This document shows positions 33,938-41,837 of a DNA stretch of 64,000 nucleotides, one piece after another. Both the position numbers and the translations under genes were made by a program. Position 1 is the first letter of the stretch; each line of letters opens with the position of its first letter. The stretch is from Gaiellasilicea sp963730405 (lineage in GTDB: Bacteria; Actinomycetota; Thermoleophilia; Gaiellales; Gaiellaceae). The stretch covers positions 62,001 to 126,000 of the forward strand of contig CAVSRW010000014.1 in NCBI GenBank assembly GCA_963730405.1, given 5' to 3'. Below the pieces are notes generated by a model that saw only the letters and a program-made list of their open reading frames with translations, was not told the origin of the DNA and did not search any database.

Positions 33938-35401
33938 ATGCGTGTGACACGAAATCGCATCCGGGCCGCGGTGCTCGCGGCTCTCTGCTCGGTTGTCGTC
34001 ATCGGGCCGGGCTCGCCGGCTTCGGCTCAGGAGGCGGGGCCGGCGATGGTGGACACGAGGCTGGGGGTCAGGACGGTCGCCGGCGGTCTCGTCACGCCGA
34101 CCAGCATCGCGTTCGTCGGCGCGAACGACATTCTCGCGATCGAGAAGAACACCGGCCGCGTTCAGAGGATCGTGAACGGCATGCAGCAGGGGACCGCGCT
34201 CGACCTCGCGGTCAACTTCGGCTCAGAACGCGGCCTGCTCGGGATCGCGCTCCATCCGGGCTTCCCGGCCAATCCGGGCGTGTACCTCTACTGGACGGAG
34301 AGCACGACCGGCGCCGACACCAACGTGCTCTCGCAGACGCCGCTGCTCGGCAACCGCGTCGACCGCTACGTCTGGAACGGGTCGACGCTGACCTTCGACC
34401 GCAACCTCGTCCGGATCCGGGCGATCCAGCAGGACGCCGGGCAGCCGGAGCGAGGCAACCACGACGGCGGCCCGATCGCCTTCGGCACCGACGGGAAGCT
34501 CTACGTGATCGTCGGCGACGTCGGCCGGCGCGGCCAGCTGCAGAACCTCGTCTGCGGCCCGACGCCGACGTGCCCGGGCCCAACCGTTCCGGACGATCAG
34601 TTCGGCGGCCCCGCCCCGGATGACGCGCACCGCACCGGGGTCGTGCTCCGGCTGAACGACGACGGCACCGCGCCCACCGACAACCCGTTCCACGCCGCCG
34701 GAGCCGCGATGGGCGGCGAGGTCGGCGCAGGCCTGCAGAAGATCTTCTCGTACGGCCACCGGAACAGCTTCGGGATCGCGATCGACCCGCAGTCGGGCGC
34801 GCTCTGGAACCAGGAGAACGGCGACGACACCTTCAGCGAGCTGAACCGGGTCGACCCCGGGATGAACGGCGGCTGGGTGCAGATCATGGGCCCGGTCTCC
34901 CGGATCGCGCAGTTCAAGGAGATCGAGACCACGTTCGCCGGCCAGAACCTCCAGCAGCTCCGCTGGCCGCCCACGAACATCGCCGACAGCCCGGCGGAGG
35001 CGCTCTCGAGGCTCTTCATGCTCCCCGGCGCGCACTACAGCGACCCGGAGTTCAGCTGGAAGTGGGAGGTCGCCCCCGCGGGGATCGGCTTCGTCGAGGG
35101 CCGCGGCCTCGGGCCGCAGTTCGAAGGCGATCTCTTCGTCGGCGCAGCGACGCCGATCCTCGAGGGCGGCTATCTCTTCCGCTTCAACCTGACCGGGAAT
35201 CGCCGCAGTGTCGGTGTCGACGATCCGCGGCTGGAGGACCGTGTGGCCGACAACCTCGCCAAGCACGAGCTCACGGAGAGCGAGAGCCTTCTGGTCGGTC
35301 GGAACTTCGGCGTCGCGACCGACGTCGAGACCGGCCCGAACGGCAACCTCTTCGTCGTCTCGCTGACGAACGGCGCAATTTACGAGATCTTCCGCCGCTG
35401 A
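33938..35401 (+). CDS. Secreted PQQ-type glucose/sorbosone dehydrogenase
   Basis: A 487-residue secreted six-bladed beta-propeller of the GSDH family (PF07995). It has a signal peptide cut after ASA, the start TVAGGLVTPTSIAFVGANDI, GLLGIALHPGFPANPGVYLYW, NHDGGPIAFGTDGKLYVIVGD with the catalytic His, YGHRNSFGIAIDPQSGALWNQENG, then GPQFEGDLFVGAA. It probably oxidises sugars with PQQ in the periplasm-like space. The ATG at 33938 has a GGGGGG-type Shine-Dalgarno region. It is convergent with the M55 gene. Confidence 0.87.
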   Translation: MRVTRNRIRAAVLAALCSVVVIGPGSPASAQEAGPAMVDTRLGVRTVAGGLVTPTSIAFVGANDILAIEKNTGRVQRIVNGMQQGTALDLAVNFGSERGLLGIALHPGFPANPGVYLYWTESTTGADTNVLSQTPLLGNRVDRYVWNGSTLTFDRNLVRIRAIQQDAGQPERGNHDGGPIAFGTDGKLYVIVGDVGRRGQLQNLVCGPTPTCPGPTVPDDQFGGPAPDDAHRTGVVLRLNDDGTAPTDNPFHAAGAAMGGEVGAGLQKIFSYGHRNSFGIAIDPQSGALWNQENGDDTFSELNRVDPGMNGGWVQIMGPVSRIAQFKEIETTFAGQNLQQLRWPPTNIADSPAEALSRLFMLPGAHYSDPEFSWKWEVAPAGIGFVEGRGLGPQFEGDLFVGAATPILEGGYLFRFNLTGNRRSVGVDDPRLEDRVADNLAKHELTESESLLVGRNFGVATDVETGPNGNLFVVSLTNGAIYEIFRR

Positions 35402-35512
35402 TCGCGGTTCCCGCTTGACACGGCGACCGCCGCCGTGGGAGAGTACGCACGTCAAGTCCTGTGGGCCCTCGGGTTCGCAGGACTTGGCGTTTGTGGAGTC
35501 AGTTTCGCCCGG
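35402..35512. terminator. Intergenic region with a 9-bp hairpin between convergent genes
   Basis: CAAGTCCTG (35453-35461) pairs perfectly with CAGGACTTG (35478-35486), with a 16-base loop, followed by GCGTTTGTG. This probably terminates the sugar dehydrogenase gene. A TTGACA at 35415 has no matching -10. Confidence 0.5.
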
Positions 35513-36454
35513 TCAGAAAGACGCGGCCGGCTCCGTGAACCATTCGGGCGCGGACGCGGACGCCCACGAGCCGATCGCGGAGGCGAGTTGCCGCGCCTTC
35601 TCCCGATCAGCGTGAGCAGACGCCTCCGCGGTGGAGAGCCCCGTCAGCCAGACGGGAGCGAACGGCGCGATCGCGGCGTTCATCGCCGCGGCCAGCGGCG
35701 CGCGGGCGTCCTGCCAGCTCTCGAGCTCGACGGCGTACTCGACGTCGCCGGTGCGCGACCAGCCCGCCGCCTCCATCTCCTCGCGGACCTCGGCTCCGTT
35801 CGGCATGCTCGCGGCGAACGTGACACCGGCCGGCGGGATCGGCACCGTTGCCCCGTCGCGCTCGAGGATGCATTGCTCCGCGAACGCCTCGATCGCATCG
35901 AGTCCCTCGGTTTCGCCGAAGACGGGCGCCGCTTCGCTCCGGCTGCGCGTCTCCTGGACGACGAGGTACGGCGTCCCGTCGAGCGAGCCGAGCGTCCGTG
36001 CGTGGACGTCGTTGCCGACGATCCCCAGCAGCGGGACTCCCGCTGCCCATGCGCGGGCATGGCTCTCCGAGATCAGCTCGTCCCCGACGCGAAGCCGCAG
36101 CCCGGGCGAGTACGTGTGCGAGAGGAATCCTTCGACGCCTCCGCGAGCGTGATATCCGACCTGGAGCATCGCGCCGACGCCGCGCCCCGGGAGGTCGAAG
36201 ACGTGCCACTCCTCGAGACGCGCGCCGGCGGGCAGCGCGTCCTGCGGGATGTTGTACGTGTTGCCGCTCGCGTGGTTGTCGAGGACGATGACCTCGTCGA
36301 CGCCTCCGGCGAGCAGCCCGCGGCACGCAGCGGCGACGTCGGCCTCGAACCGCGGCTTGCCCGTCGCCCAGTACTCGTCGCAGCAGGCGATGATCTCGTT
36401 CGGGCCGACGAGCTGCGAAACGCCCTCCATGTCGGCGGACAGCACGACCAGCAC
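35513..36454 (-). CDS. M55-family D-aminopeptidase
   Basis: A 313-residue zinc aminopeptidase of the DppA (M55) family that removes N-terminal D-amino acids. The metal motif is SADMEGVSQLV (Asp, Glu), with DEVIVLDNHASGNTYNI, then MLQVGYHARGGVEGFLSHTYSP (His) and ISESHARAWAAGVPLLGIVGND (Glu, His). All fit the family, and the length is a little over DppA. It probably recycles D-amino-acid peptides from cell-wall turnover. The GTG at 36454 is 38 bases after the tRNA end on the same strand. Confidence 0.88.
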   Translation of the reverse strand: MLVVLSADMEGVSQLVGPNEIIACCDEYWATGKPRFEADVAAACRGLLAGGVDEVIVLDNHASGNTYNIPQDALPAGARLEEWHVFDLPGRGVGAMLQVGYHARGGVEGFLSHTYSPGLRLRVGDELISESHARAWAAGVPLLGIVGNDVHARTLGSLDGTPYLVVQETRSRSEAAPVFGETEGLDAIEAFAEQCILERDGATVPIPPAGVTFAASMPNGAEVREEMEAAGWSRTGDVEYAVELESWQDARAPLAAAMNAAIAPFAPVWLTGLSTAEASAHADREKARQLASAIGSWASASAPEWFTEPAASF

Positions 36455-36491
36455 GTCTACCCCTTCCCGGCTGACGAAAGGACGGAAGGAG

Positions 36492-36564
36492 AGCCGACGC
36501 GCGGATTCGAACCGCGGACCCCTTCATTACGAGTGAAGTGCTCTACCAGCTGAGCTACGTCGGC
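36492..36564 (-). tRNA. tRNA-Thr (anticodon CGT)
   Basis: On the minus strand GCCGACG pairs with CGTCGGC as acceptor stem. The D-arm is TAGCTCAGCTGGTAGAGC, the anticodon arm is CTTCA-CT-CGT-AA-TGAAG, and the T-arm contains GGTTCGAATCC. No CCA is encoded; the discriminator base is T. The anticodon CGT reads ACG (Thr). A -10-like TACACT lies about 11 bases before the 5' end. The 5' ten bases overlap the sigma factor's stop. Confidence 0.95.
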
Positions 36565-37208
36565 GGGGAGCCCCCAGTGTAGCCCGGGATCGGATCGTTT
36601 CGACCGGCGCGGCGGAGTCGCGCGGCTCGATCAGGTCGACGACGGCGCGACGACTGTGGGTCGGGCTGCTCCAGGCCCTGGGCGAGCGACCGGCGGGCGC
36701 GGAAGATGAGCGTCTCGACCGCGGACTGCGAGAGCTCGAGCTCGTCGGCGACCTCCCGGTAGGAGAGCCCCTGCCACTCGCGCAGCAGGATCGCACGCCG
36801 CTGCTGCTCGGGCATCGAGGCGAGCGCGTCCTCGATCCCGATCAGCTCGTCGCGCTGCCGGCTCGGCCCGGGGACGATCTCCTCGATCACGCCGAAGTCG
36901 CTCGGGCTCTCGATCCTGCCGCGCCGCCAGGACGAGCGGCGGCGGGAGAGGCAGACGTTCTCGGCGATCTTGAACAGCCAGGCGGTCTCGGCCTCCGGGA
37001 CGACGCCGCGGCCCAGCGCGCGGAAGGCGTTCATGAACGTCGTCTGGACTGCGTCCTCGGCCTCCTCCCGCGAGCCCAGCTGGTGCATGCAGTAGCCGAG
37101 GATCTTCGCCGAGTGGCGCTCGTAGAGGCCCTCGGTGGCCGCGGCCTGCGGAGCGCGGGCGGGACCTCCTGCGAAGGACGCACGATCGACGGACGGGACT
37201 GCTGCCAA
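36555..37208 (-). CDS. ECF-like sigma-70 factor whose stop lies inside tRNA-Thr
   Basis: An RNA polymerase sigma factor of about 217 residues. Region 2 is YERHSAKILGYCMHQLGSREEAED, then TFMNAFRALGRG and WLFKIAENVCLSRRR. Region 4 is MPEQQRRAILLREWQGLSYREV, then LELSQSAVETLIFRARRSLA. TTG 37208 with a G-rich stretch before it is the best start; there is no ATG or GTG nearby. After region 4 a tail of about 35 residues ends at a TAG that is bases 8-10 of the tRNA. This tail is Arg/Pro-rich and not typical. Confidence 0.82.
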   Translation of the reverse strand: MAAVPSVDRASFAGGPARAPQAAATEGLYERHSAKILGYCMHQLGSREEAEDAVQTTFMNAFRALGRGVVPEAETAWLFKIAENVCLSRRRSSWRRGRIESPSDFGVIEEIVPGPSRQRDELIGIEDALASMPEQQRRAILLREWQGLSYREVADELELSQSAVETLIFRARRSLAQGLEQPDPQSSRRRRPDRAARLRRAGRNDPIPGYTGGSPPT

Positions 37209-37317
37209 GACGAGAACCCCCCGAGGGATGGAGAGACGGCACAACCGGCGTCCCGCCCGAACGCCTCGCTCATCCTTAGCCGCGCCCCGAAGGCTCGCAA
37301 CCCCTTTTGAGGGATAC

Positions 37318-38419
37318 TTACGACGTCTCGGGCTTCGGGCCCGAAAGCGCGAAAGCCCTGCTGAACGCACGCTTCAGCTGGACGAAGAGCGCCTCCAGCG
37401 CGAGCCCGGGATTGAGGTTGAACTCCTCGAGCGTCCGCCACGCCTCGCGCACCAGCTCCGCCGCCCGCTCCGCGTCCGGCGACAGCTCGCGCGTGCCCTC
37501 CACGCGCAGCACGTCGAGCCGGTCGGCGTGCACGACCGCGGCCTCCGCCCCCGCGGCGACGACCACGAGATCGCGATACCACGACTGGAGCTCCTCGAGC
37601 GAGGCCAGCAGCTCCTCGCGCTCCGCGCCGCGCTGGACGCGCCGCAGCCGCTGGTCGAGCTCCCGAGCCGGCAGGTCGACGCCCTCGAGCTCGCGCTCCG
37701 CCCGCTGCTTCGCGGCCTCCCCGGCCGCGCGCGCCGCCTCGAGCACGATCGCCGCAGCGTCGGCCGGGTCGAGCTCCGGCTCGGCGTAGGGCGCCCGCGC
37801 CACCCGCAGCAGCTCCTCCCGGCGCGACTTCGACTCGGGGTCGAGCAGCCGCTCGACGCGGTCGAGCCGGCCGCCGGACACCCGCGCGAGCGCGCGCGCC
37901 TCGTTCTCGGAGAGCCCGGGCGCCCGCTCCGCCAGCAGCTCGCGGATGACGCGGCCGGGGAGCCGCCGGAAGGGCACGAGCTGGCAGCGGGAGCGGATCG
38001 TCGGCGGGATCGGTCCGAGCTCGTCCGCGACGAGGACGATCACCGCGTACGGCGGCGGCTCCTCGAGGTCCTTCAGGAGCGCGTCGGCGGCGTCCTCGTT
38101 CAGGAGGTGGGCGTCGGCGATCACGTAGACCCGGCGCGTCCGCCTCGTAGGGCCGCATGTGCAGGTCGCGGTGGAGCCCGCGGATCTCGTCGATCCGGAT
38201 CATCTCGCCGAGCGCCTCGAGCGAGAAGAGATCGGGGTGCGTGCCGGCCTCGACGCGGCGCTCGTCGCCGAGCAGCTCGCCGGCGAAGGAGCGCGCGGCC
38301 GCCCGCTTGCCGACGCCGGCCGGGCCGTGGAAGAGATAGGCGTGCGCGGGTCCCTCCTTCACCGCGGCGGCGAGCAGGAGCCGCGCCTCCGGCTGCTCAG
38401 CCAACGCGCTGAAGCTCAC
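37318..38419 (-). CDS. holB: DNA polymerase III delta' subunit, one +1 frame break
   Basis: A clamp-loader AAA+ protein of about 366 residues. It starts with VSFSALAEQPEARLLLAAAV and the P-loop YLFHGPAGVGKRAAARSF. HMRPYEAD then leads to VYVIADAHLLNEDAADALLK only if one base is skipped near 38150. ITIRSRC-like IPPTIRSRCQLVPFRRLP marks sensor 1. The zinc-binding Cys set usual in DnaX/HolB is not seen. The length is one base over a multiple of three. It overlaps the tmk 3' end by 23 bases, the usual tmk-holB arrangement. An essential gene is unlikely to be broken, so the break suggests a sequence error. Confidence 0.88.
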
Positions 38420-38993
38420 CCTGGATCCTCTCCGCCAGCGTGTCGGGGTCGAGCGACCCGTCCAGGACGACGACGCGATCCGGGAACAGCTCGGCCAGCT
38501 CCTCGTACCCGCGGGCAACCCGGTCGTGGAAGGCGGCGTCCTCGCGCTCGATCCGGTCCGGCTTGTCGCCGACGCGCGCTGAGGACGTCCGCGGCTCGAT
38601 CGCGAGCACGAACGTCCGGTCCGGCAGGAGGCCCCCGGTCGCGAGCATGTTCACCTCGAGCACCTCGTCGACCCCGAGCTCACGCCCGATCCCCTGGTAG
38701 ACGATCGAGCTGTCGAGGTAGCGGTCGAGCAGCACGTCGGCGCCGCGCTCGAGCGCCGGGCGCACGACCTCGGCCACGACCTCGGCGCGCGAGGCGGCGT
38801 AGAGGAGCGCCTCCGCCCACGGCGTCATCGGGCCACCGTGGAGGACGAGATCGCGGATCGCCTCGCCGAGCTCCGTCTGACCCGGCTCCCGCGCGGTCAC
38901 GACCTCGCGGCCCTCCGCCTCGAGGGCCGCCCGCAGCCGCTCCACCTGGGTCGTCTTGCCGGAGCCGTCCATTCCCTCGAAGGTGACGAACAT
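38397..38993 (-). CDS. tmk: Thymidylate kinase
   Basis: A 198-residue dTMP kinase that makes dTDP from dTMP, following ThyX in the pathway. P-loop FEGMDGSGKTTQ, then LDRYLDSSIVYQGIGRELG (the DRY/DRF motif) and REDAAFHDRVARGYEELA are typical. ATG 38993 begins right at FVTFEGMDG; a longer frame extends to 39158 but adds unrelated residues. The LID type looks like the Gram-positive/class II form. It is followed by holB. Confidence 0.93.
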   Translation of the reverse strand: MFVTFEGMDGSGKTTQVERLRAALEAEGREVVTAREPGQTELGEAIRDLVLHGGPMTPWAEALLYAASRAEVVAEVVRPALERGADVLLDRYLDSSIVYQGIGRELGVDEVLEVNMLATGGLLPDRTFVLAIEPRTSSARVGDKPDRIEREDAAFHDRVARGYEELAELFPDRVVVLDGSLDPDTLAERIQGELQRVG

Positions 38994-39065
38994 GTAGATG
39001 GCCGGCCGGTGATCGGCGTGCCCGCGGGGGCGCTCCAGACCAAGTCGGGGGCCGCACTCGGGCGC

Positions 39066-39088
39066 TGCCAAGGCCGGCAGCCTTGGCA
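39066..39088. repeat. Perfect 9-bp inverted repeat upstream of tmk
   Basis: TGCCAAGGC, five bases, then GCCTTGGCA, in the 184-base gap between tmk and the divergent epimerase. It may be an operator or a leader hairpin of tmk. The rest of the gap shows no ORF that I support. Confidence 0.4.
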
Positions 39089-39165
39089 AGACCGAGGGTG
39101 GCTCCCGGCGCAGCGTCTGGGGCGTCATCCGCGGGTGCGGTGATTGCCGGTCGTCCATCTCCCCC

Positions 39166-39171
39166 TAGGAT
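39166..39171 (+). promoter_or_regulatory. Leaderless-type -10 box of the epimerase gene
   Basis: TAGGAT, 6 bases before GTG 39178. Confidence 0.5.
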
Positions 39172-39177
39172 AGGGCG

Positions 39178-40068
39178 GTGCGCGCGGCGGTCACCGGAGG
39201 AGCGGGCTTCATCGGCTCGCACGTCGTCGACGCGCTCCTCGCCCGCGGCGACGAGGTCCACGTCGTCGACAACTTCACCACCGGCCGCCGGGAGAACCTG
39301 AACGGCGCCGCGGCCGTCCACGAGCACGACATCCGCGAGCCGCTCGGCCCGCTCTTCGACGAGATTCGGCCAGAGGTCGTCGTCCATCTCGCCGCGCAGG
39401 CCGACGTCGGCACCTCCGTCGAACGGCCGCTCTTCGACGCCGAGGTGAACGTTCTCGGCACGCTCAACGTCCTCGAGGCGGCCCGCCCGCACGGCTCGCA
39501 GCTGATCTTCAGCTCCACCGGCGGCGCCATCTACGGCGAGTGCGAGCGGCCGGCTCGGGAGGACGACGAGCGCCGCCCGCTCTCTCCGTACGGGACGGCG
39601 AAGCTCGCCGCGGAGGAGTACCTCGCGACCTGGAACCGCCTCCACGGCGGGCGGCACGTGGCGCTCCGCTTCGCGAACGTGTACGGACCGCGGCAGCTCT
39701 CGAAGCTCGAGGGCGGCGTCGTCGCGATCTTCACCGACCGGCTGCGCGCCGGCGACGGAGTGACGATCTTCGGCGACGGAGAGCAGACGCGCGACTACGT
39801 CTACGTCGGCGACGTCGTCGAGGCGGTGCTCGCTGCGATCGGCCACGACGGCGGCGTCTTCAACGTCGGCACGGGCACGGAGACGTCCGTGAACGACCTC
39901 TTCGAGGCGTGCCGTCGGGTCGCCGGGATCGACGCCGAGGCCGAGCACGCACCGGCCCGGCCGGGCGAGGTGCTCCGCAGCGTCCTCGATGTCTCCCACA
40001 CCGAGCGCGAGCTCGGCTGGCGGCCGCGGACGCCGCTGGACGAAGGTCTTCGTCAGACGTGGGGCTAG
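39178..40068 (+). CDS. NAD-dependent sugar-nucleotide epimerase/dehydratase (UDP-glucose 4-epimerase-like)
   Basis: A 296-residue extended SDR. The NAD motif is VTGGAGFIGSHVVDALL, with IFSSTGGAIYGE (Ser/Thr), SPYGTAKLAAEEYL (YxxxK) and RFANVYGPRQ, then FNVGTGTETSVNDLF. The pattern matches UDP-glucose/GlcNAc 4-epimerases. It probably supplies a nucleotide sugar for the surface glycan genes that follow. The GTG start follows TAGGAT by 6 bases. Its 3' end overlaps the next gene by 10 bases. Confidence 0.88.
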   Translation: MRAAVTGGAGFIGSHVVDALLARGDEVHVVDNFTTGRRENLNGAAAVHEHDIREPLGPLFDEIRPEVVVHLAAQADVGTSVERPLFDAEVNVLGTLNVLEAARPHGSQLIFSSTGGAIYGECERPAREDDERRPLSPYGTAKLAAEEYLATWNRLHGGRHVALRFANVYGPRQLSKLEGGVVAIFTDRLRAGDGVTIFGDGEQTRDYVYVGDVVEAVLAAIGHDGGVFNVGTGTETSVNDLFEACRRVAGIDAEAEHAPARPGEVLRSVLDVSHTERELGWRPRTPLDEGLRQTWG

Positions 40069-41213
40069 GCCCCGCCGCGACCTTCGTCGCCATCCGCGTC
40101 GCCTTCTGGCTCGGCGCCGCGGCCACGCTGATCTGGGCGCCCGTGCCCGAGCGCCGCCTGATCGGGGACGCGTACGGCCCGGCCAGCGACTTCCTCTTCC
40201 GCACCTTCTCCCAGTGGGACGCCCGCTGGTTCCTCCAGATCTCGATGCACGCCTACGAGGAGGTGCCGCAGGCGGCGGCGTTCTTCCCCGTCTATCCGGC
40301 GGTGGTGCACGGAGTCGCCTGGCTCACAGGCTCGCTCCTCGTCGCCGGCGTCCTCGTCTCGCTCGCCTCGGGAGCCGTCGCTGCCTGGGTGCTCGCGCAG
40401 ATCGCGCGACCGCTGCTGGGCGCCCGCGGCGCGAGCGACACCGTCCTCTACCTCGCGCTCTACCCAGTGGGCTTCGTGTTCACCTCGCTCTACTCGGAGG
40501 GGCTCTTCCTCGCGCTCGCCTCCGGCTCGTTCCTGGCCGCCATGCGCGGCAGGCCCCTGCTCGCCGGTGTGCTCGGCGGCTTCGCCACGGGCACGAGGCT
40601 GATCGGGCTCGCGCTCCTGCCCGCGCTCGCGATTCTGCTCTGGCGCGGCCGCGACCCCGGCTCGCTCACACGGCTGGCGCCGCTGCTCCTCCTGCCGGCC
40701 GCGATCGGCCTCTACGCGCTCTACCTCGACTGGGCGATCGACGACCCCTGGGCCTTCACGAGCGCGCAGGCCGACTGGAACCGCGACGCATCGCCGCTCG
40801 GCCCCCTTGCGGGGATCAGGGACGCCGTTCAAGCCGCCGGCACCGGCCTCCGGGACCTGCTCGACCTGCCCGCGGCGGGGCCGGGGCACGACCAGCGGGT
40901 CGGGCTCTGGAACCTCTCGCACCTGGCGCTGCTCGCCGGCGCGGTCTGGCTGACCTGGGTCGCCTGGACGCGGCTCGGCGCCGCCTTCGGCGCCTACTCG
41001 GCGGCGACGCTCGCGGTCGTGCTCTCAGCGCCGGCCGAGGGATTCCCGCTCGTCAGCCTCCCACGCTTCCTGCTCGTCGACTTCCCGCTCTTCCTCGCGC
41101 TCGCCGCGGTCACGCTCGACCGGCCGCGGGCGCGGGACGGGGTCATCGCCGCCTTCGCCGCCCTCGGAGCCGTCGCCGCGGCCGCTTTCGCGCGCGGCAT
41201 CTGGATCGCATAA
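40059..41213 (+). CDS. PIG-V-like membrane mannosyltransferase
   Basis: A 384-residue membrane glycosyltransferase of the GT-C type like PIG-V (PF04188). Motifs WDARWFLQISMHAYE and AAFFPVYPAVVHGVAWL in the first outer loop are typical, as is GFATGTRLIGLALLPAL. It has about nine to ten membrane helices. It would add a sugar from a lipid-phosphate donor on the outside. GTG 40059 overlaps the epimerase stop, so the two are one unit. Confidence 0.8.
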   Translation: MGLGPAATFVAIRVAFWLGAAATLIWAPVPERRLIGDAYGPASDFLFRTFSQWDARWFLQISMHAYEEVPQAAAFFPVYPAVVHGVAWLTGSLLVAGVLVSLASGAVAAWVLAQIARPLLGARGASDTVLYLALYPVGFVFTSLYSEGLFLALASGSFLAAMRGRPLLAGVLGGFATGTRLIGLALLPALAILLWRGRDPGSLTRLAPLLLLPAAIGLYALYLDWAIDDPWAFTSAQADWNRDASPLGPLAGIRDAVQAAGTGLRDLLDLPAAGPGHDQRVGLWNLSHLALLAGAVWLTWVAWTRLGAAFGAYSAATLAVVLSAPAEGFPLVSLPRFLLVDFPLFLALAAVTLDRPRARDGVIAAFAALGAVAAAAFARGIWIA

Positions 41214-41250
41214 GCAGGAGCGGCCGCCGCCAGAACGAATCAAGGCGGCC

Positions 41251-41754
41251 GTGGAGCACTCCCTCGTCCAGGTTCGGAGCCCGTGGCGGACGGCGACCCT
41301 CGTCGCCTCGGCAGTCGCCGCCATCGAGCTGGTCGTTCTGGTCGCCCTCGGCGTCGTCCTGCTCGCGAAGCCCGTCTCCGACCAGGTCCGCCAGGCCGCC
41401 GAGGCGCGCGTGCTCGCCCCGGTGAAACCGAAGCCGCGCGTCGTGAAGCAGGTGGTCGGAGCGCCGAAGCTGACGCGCGCGGAGACGTCGGTGATCGTGC
41501 TCAACGGCAACGGTCGCGCCGGCGCGGCGGCGGACGGCGCAGAGGCGGTGCGCCGCTTCGGCTACACGATCGGGACGGTCGGCAACGCTCCCCGGAGCGA
41601 CTTCACGCGGACGCTCGTCATGTACCGCAAGGGCTATCAGGCCGAGGCGGCGCGGCTCGCCAAGGACCTGCGGATCAAGATCGTCGGCCCACTCGACGGC
41701 CTCAAGACCGCAGACATGCTCGGCGCCCATGTGGCGCTGATCGTCGGCAGCTGA
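41251..41754 (+). CDS. Membrane protein with LytR C-terminal domain
   Basis: A 167-residue protein with one N-terminal membrane helix (TATLVASAVAAIELVVLVALGVVLL with the linker SDQVRQAAEARVL) and an extracytoplasmic LytR_C domain (PF13399). Its core is SVIVLNGNGRAGAAADGAEA, then TIGTVGNA and TLVMYRKGYQAEAARLAKDL. This domain usually follows LytR-CpsA-Psr enzymes; here it stands alone. It may bind wall polymer precursors. GTG 41251 is 37 bases after the PIG-V gene. Confidence 0.82.
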   Translation: MEHSLVQVRSPWRTATLVASAVAAIELVVLVALGVVLLAKPVSDQVRQAAEARVLAPVKPKPRVVKQVVGAPKLTRAETSVIVLNGNGRAGAAADGAEAVRRFGYTIGTVGNAPRSDFTRTLVMYRKGYQAEAARLAKDLRIKIVGPLDGLKTADMLGAHVALIVGS

Positions 41755-41768
41755 AAATTCCGTCGCAT

Positions 41769-41831
41769 GATGAGCAACCGCAGGAGCGGATGCTCATCGC
41801 GCAAACCCCTGAAGGGGCCGCTGCGCGGCCC
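41769..41831 (+). repeat. Two-hairpin intergenic element, copy 2
   Basis: Hairpin 1 pairs GATGAGCA with TGCTCATC and, across an A-A mismatch, CCGC with GCGG around AGGA. The linker is GCGCAAACCCCTGAAG. Hairpin 2 pairs GGGCCGC with GCGGCCC around TGC. It begins 14 bases after the LytR_C stop and ends 6 bases before the stop of the opposite ligase gene. See copies at 10871 and 23324. Confidence 0.75.
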
Positions 41832-41837
41832 ACGCCA

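Noticed and set aside
35453..35486. tRNA-like structure after the sugar dehydrogenase gene
   Set aside because: Only one stem forms; there are no D- or anticodon arms, so it is scored as a hairpin.
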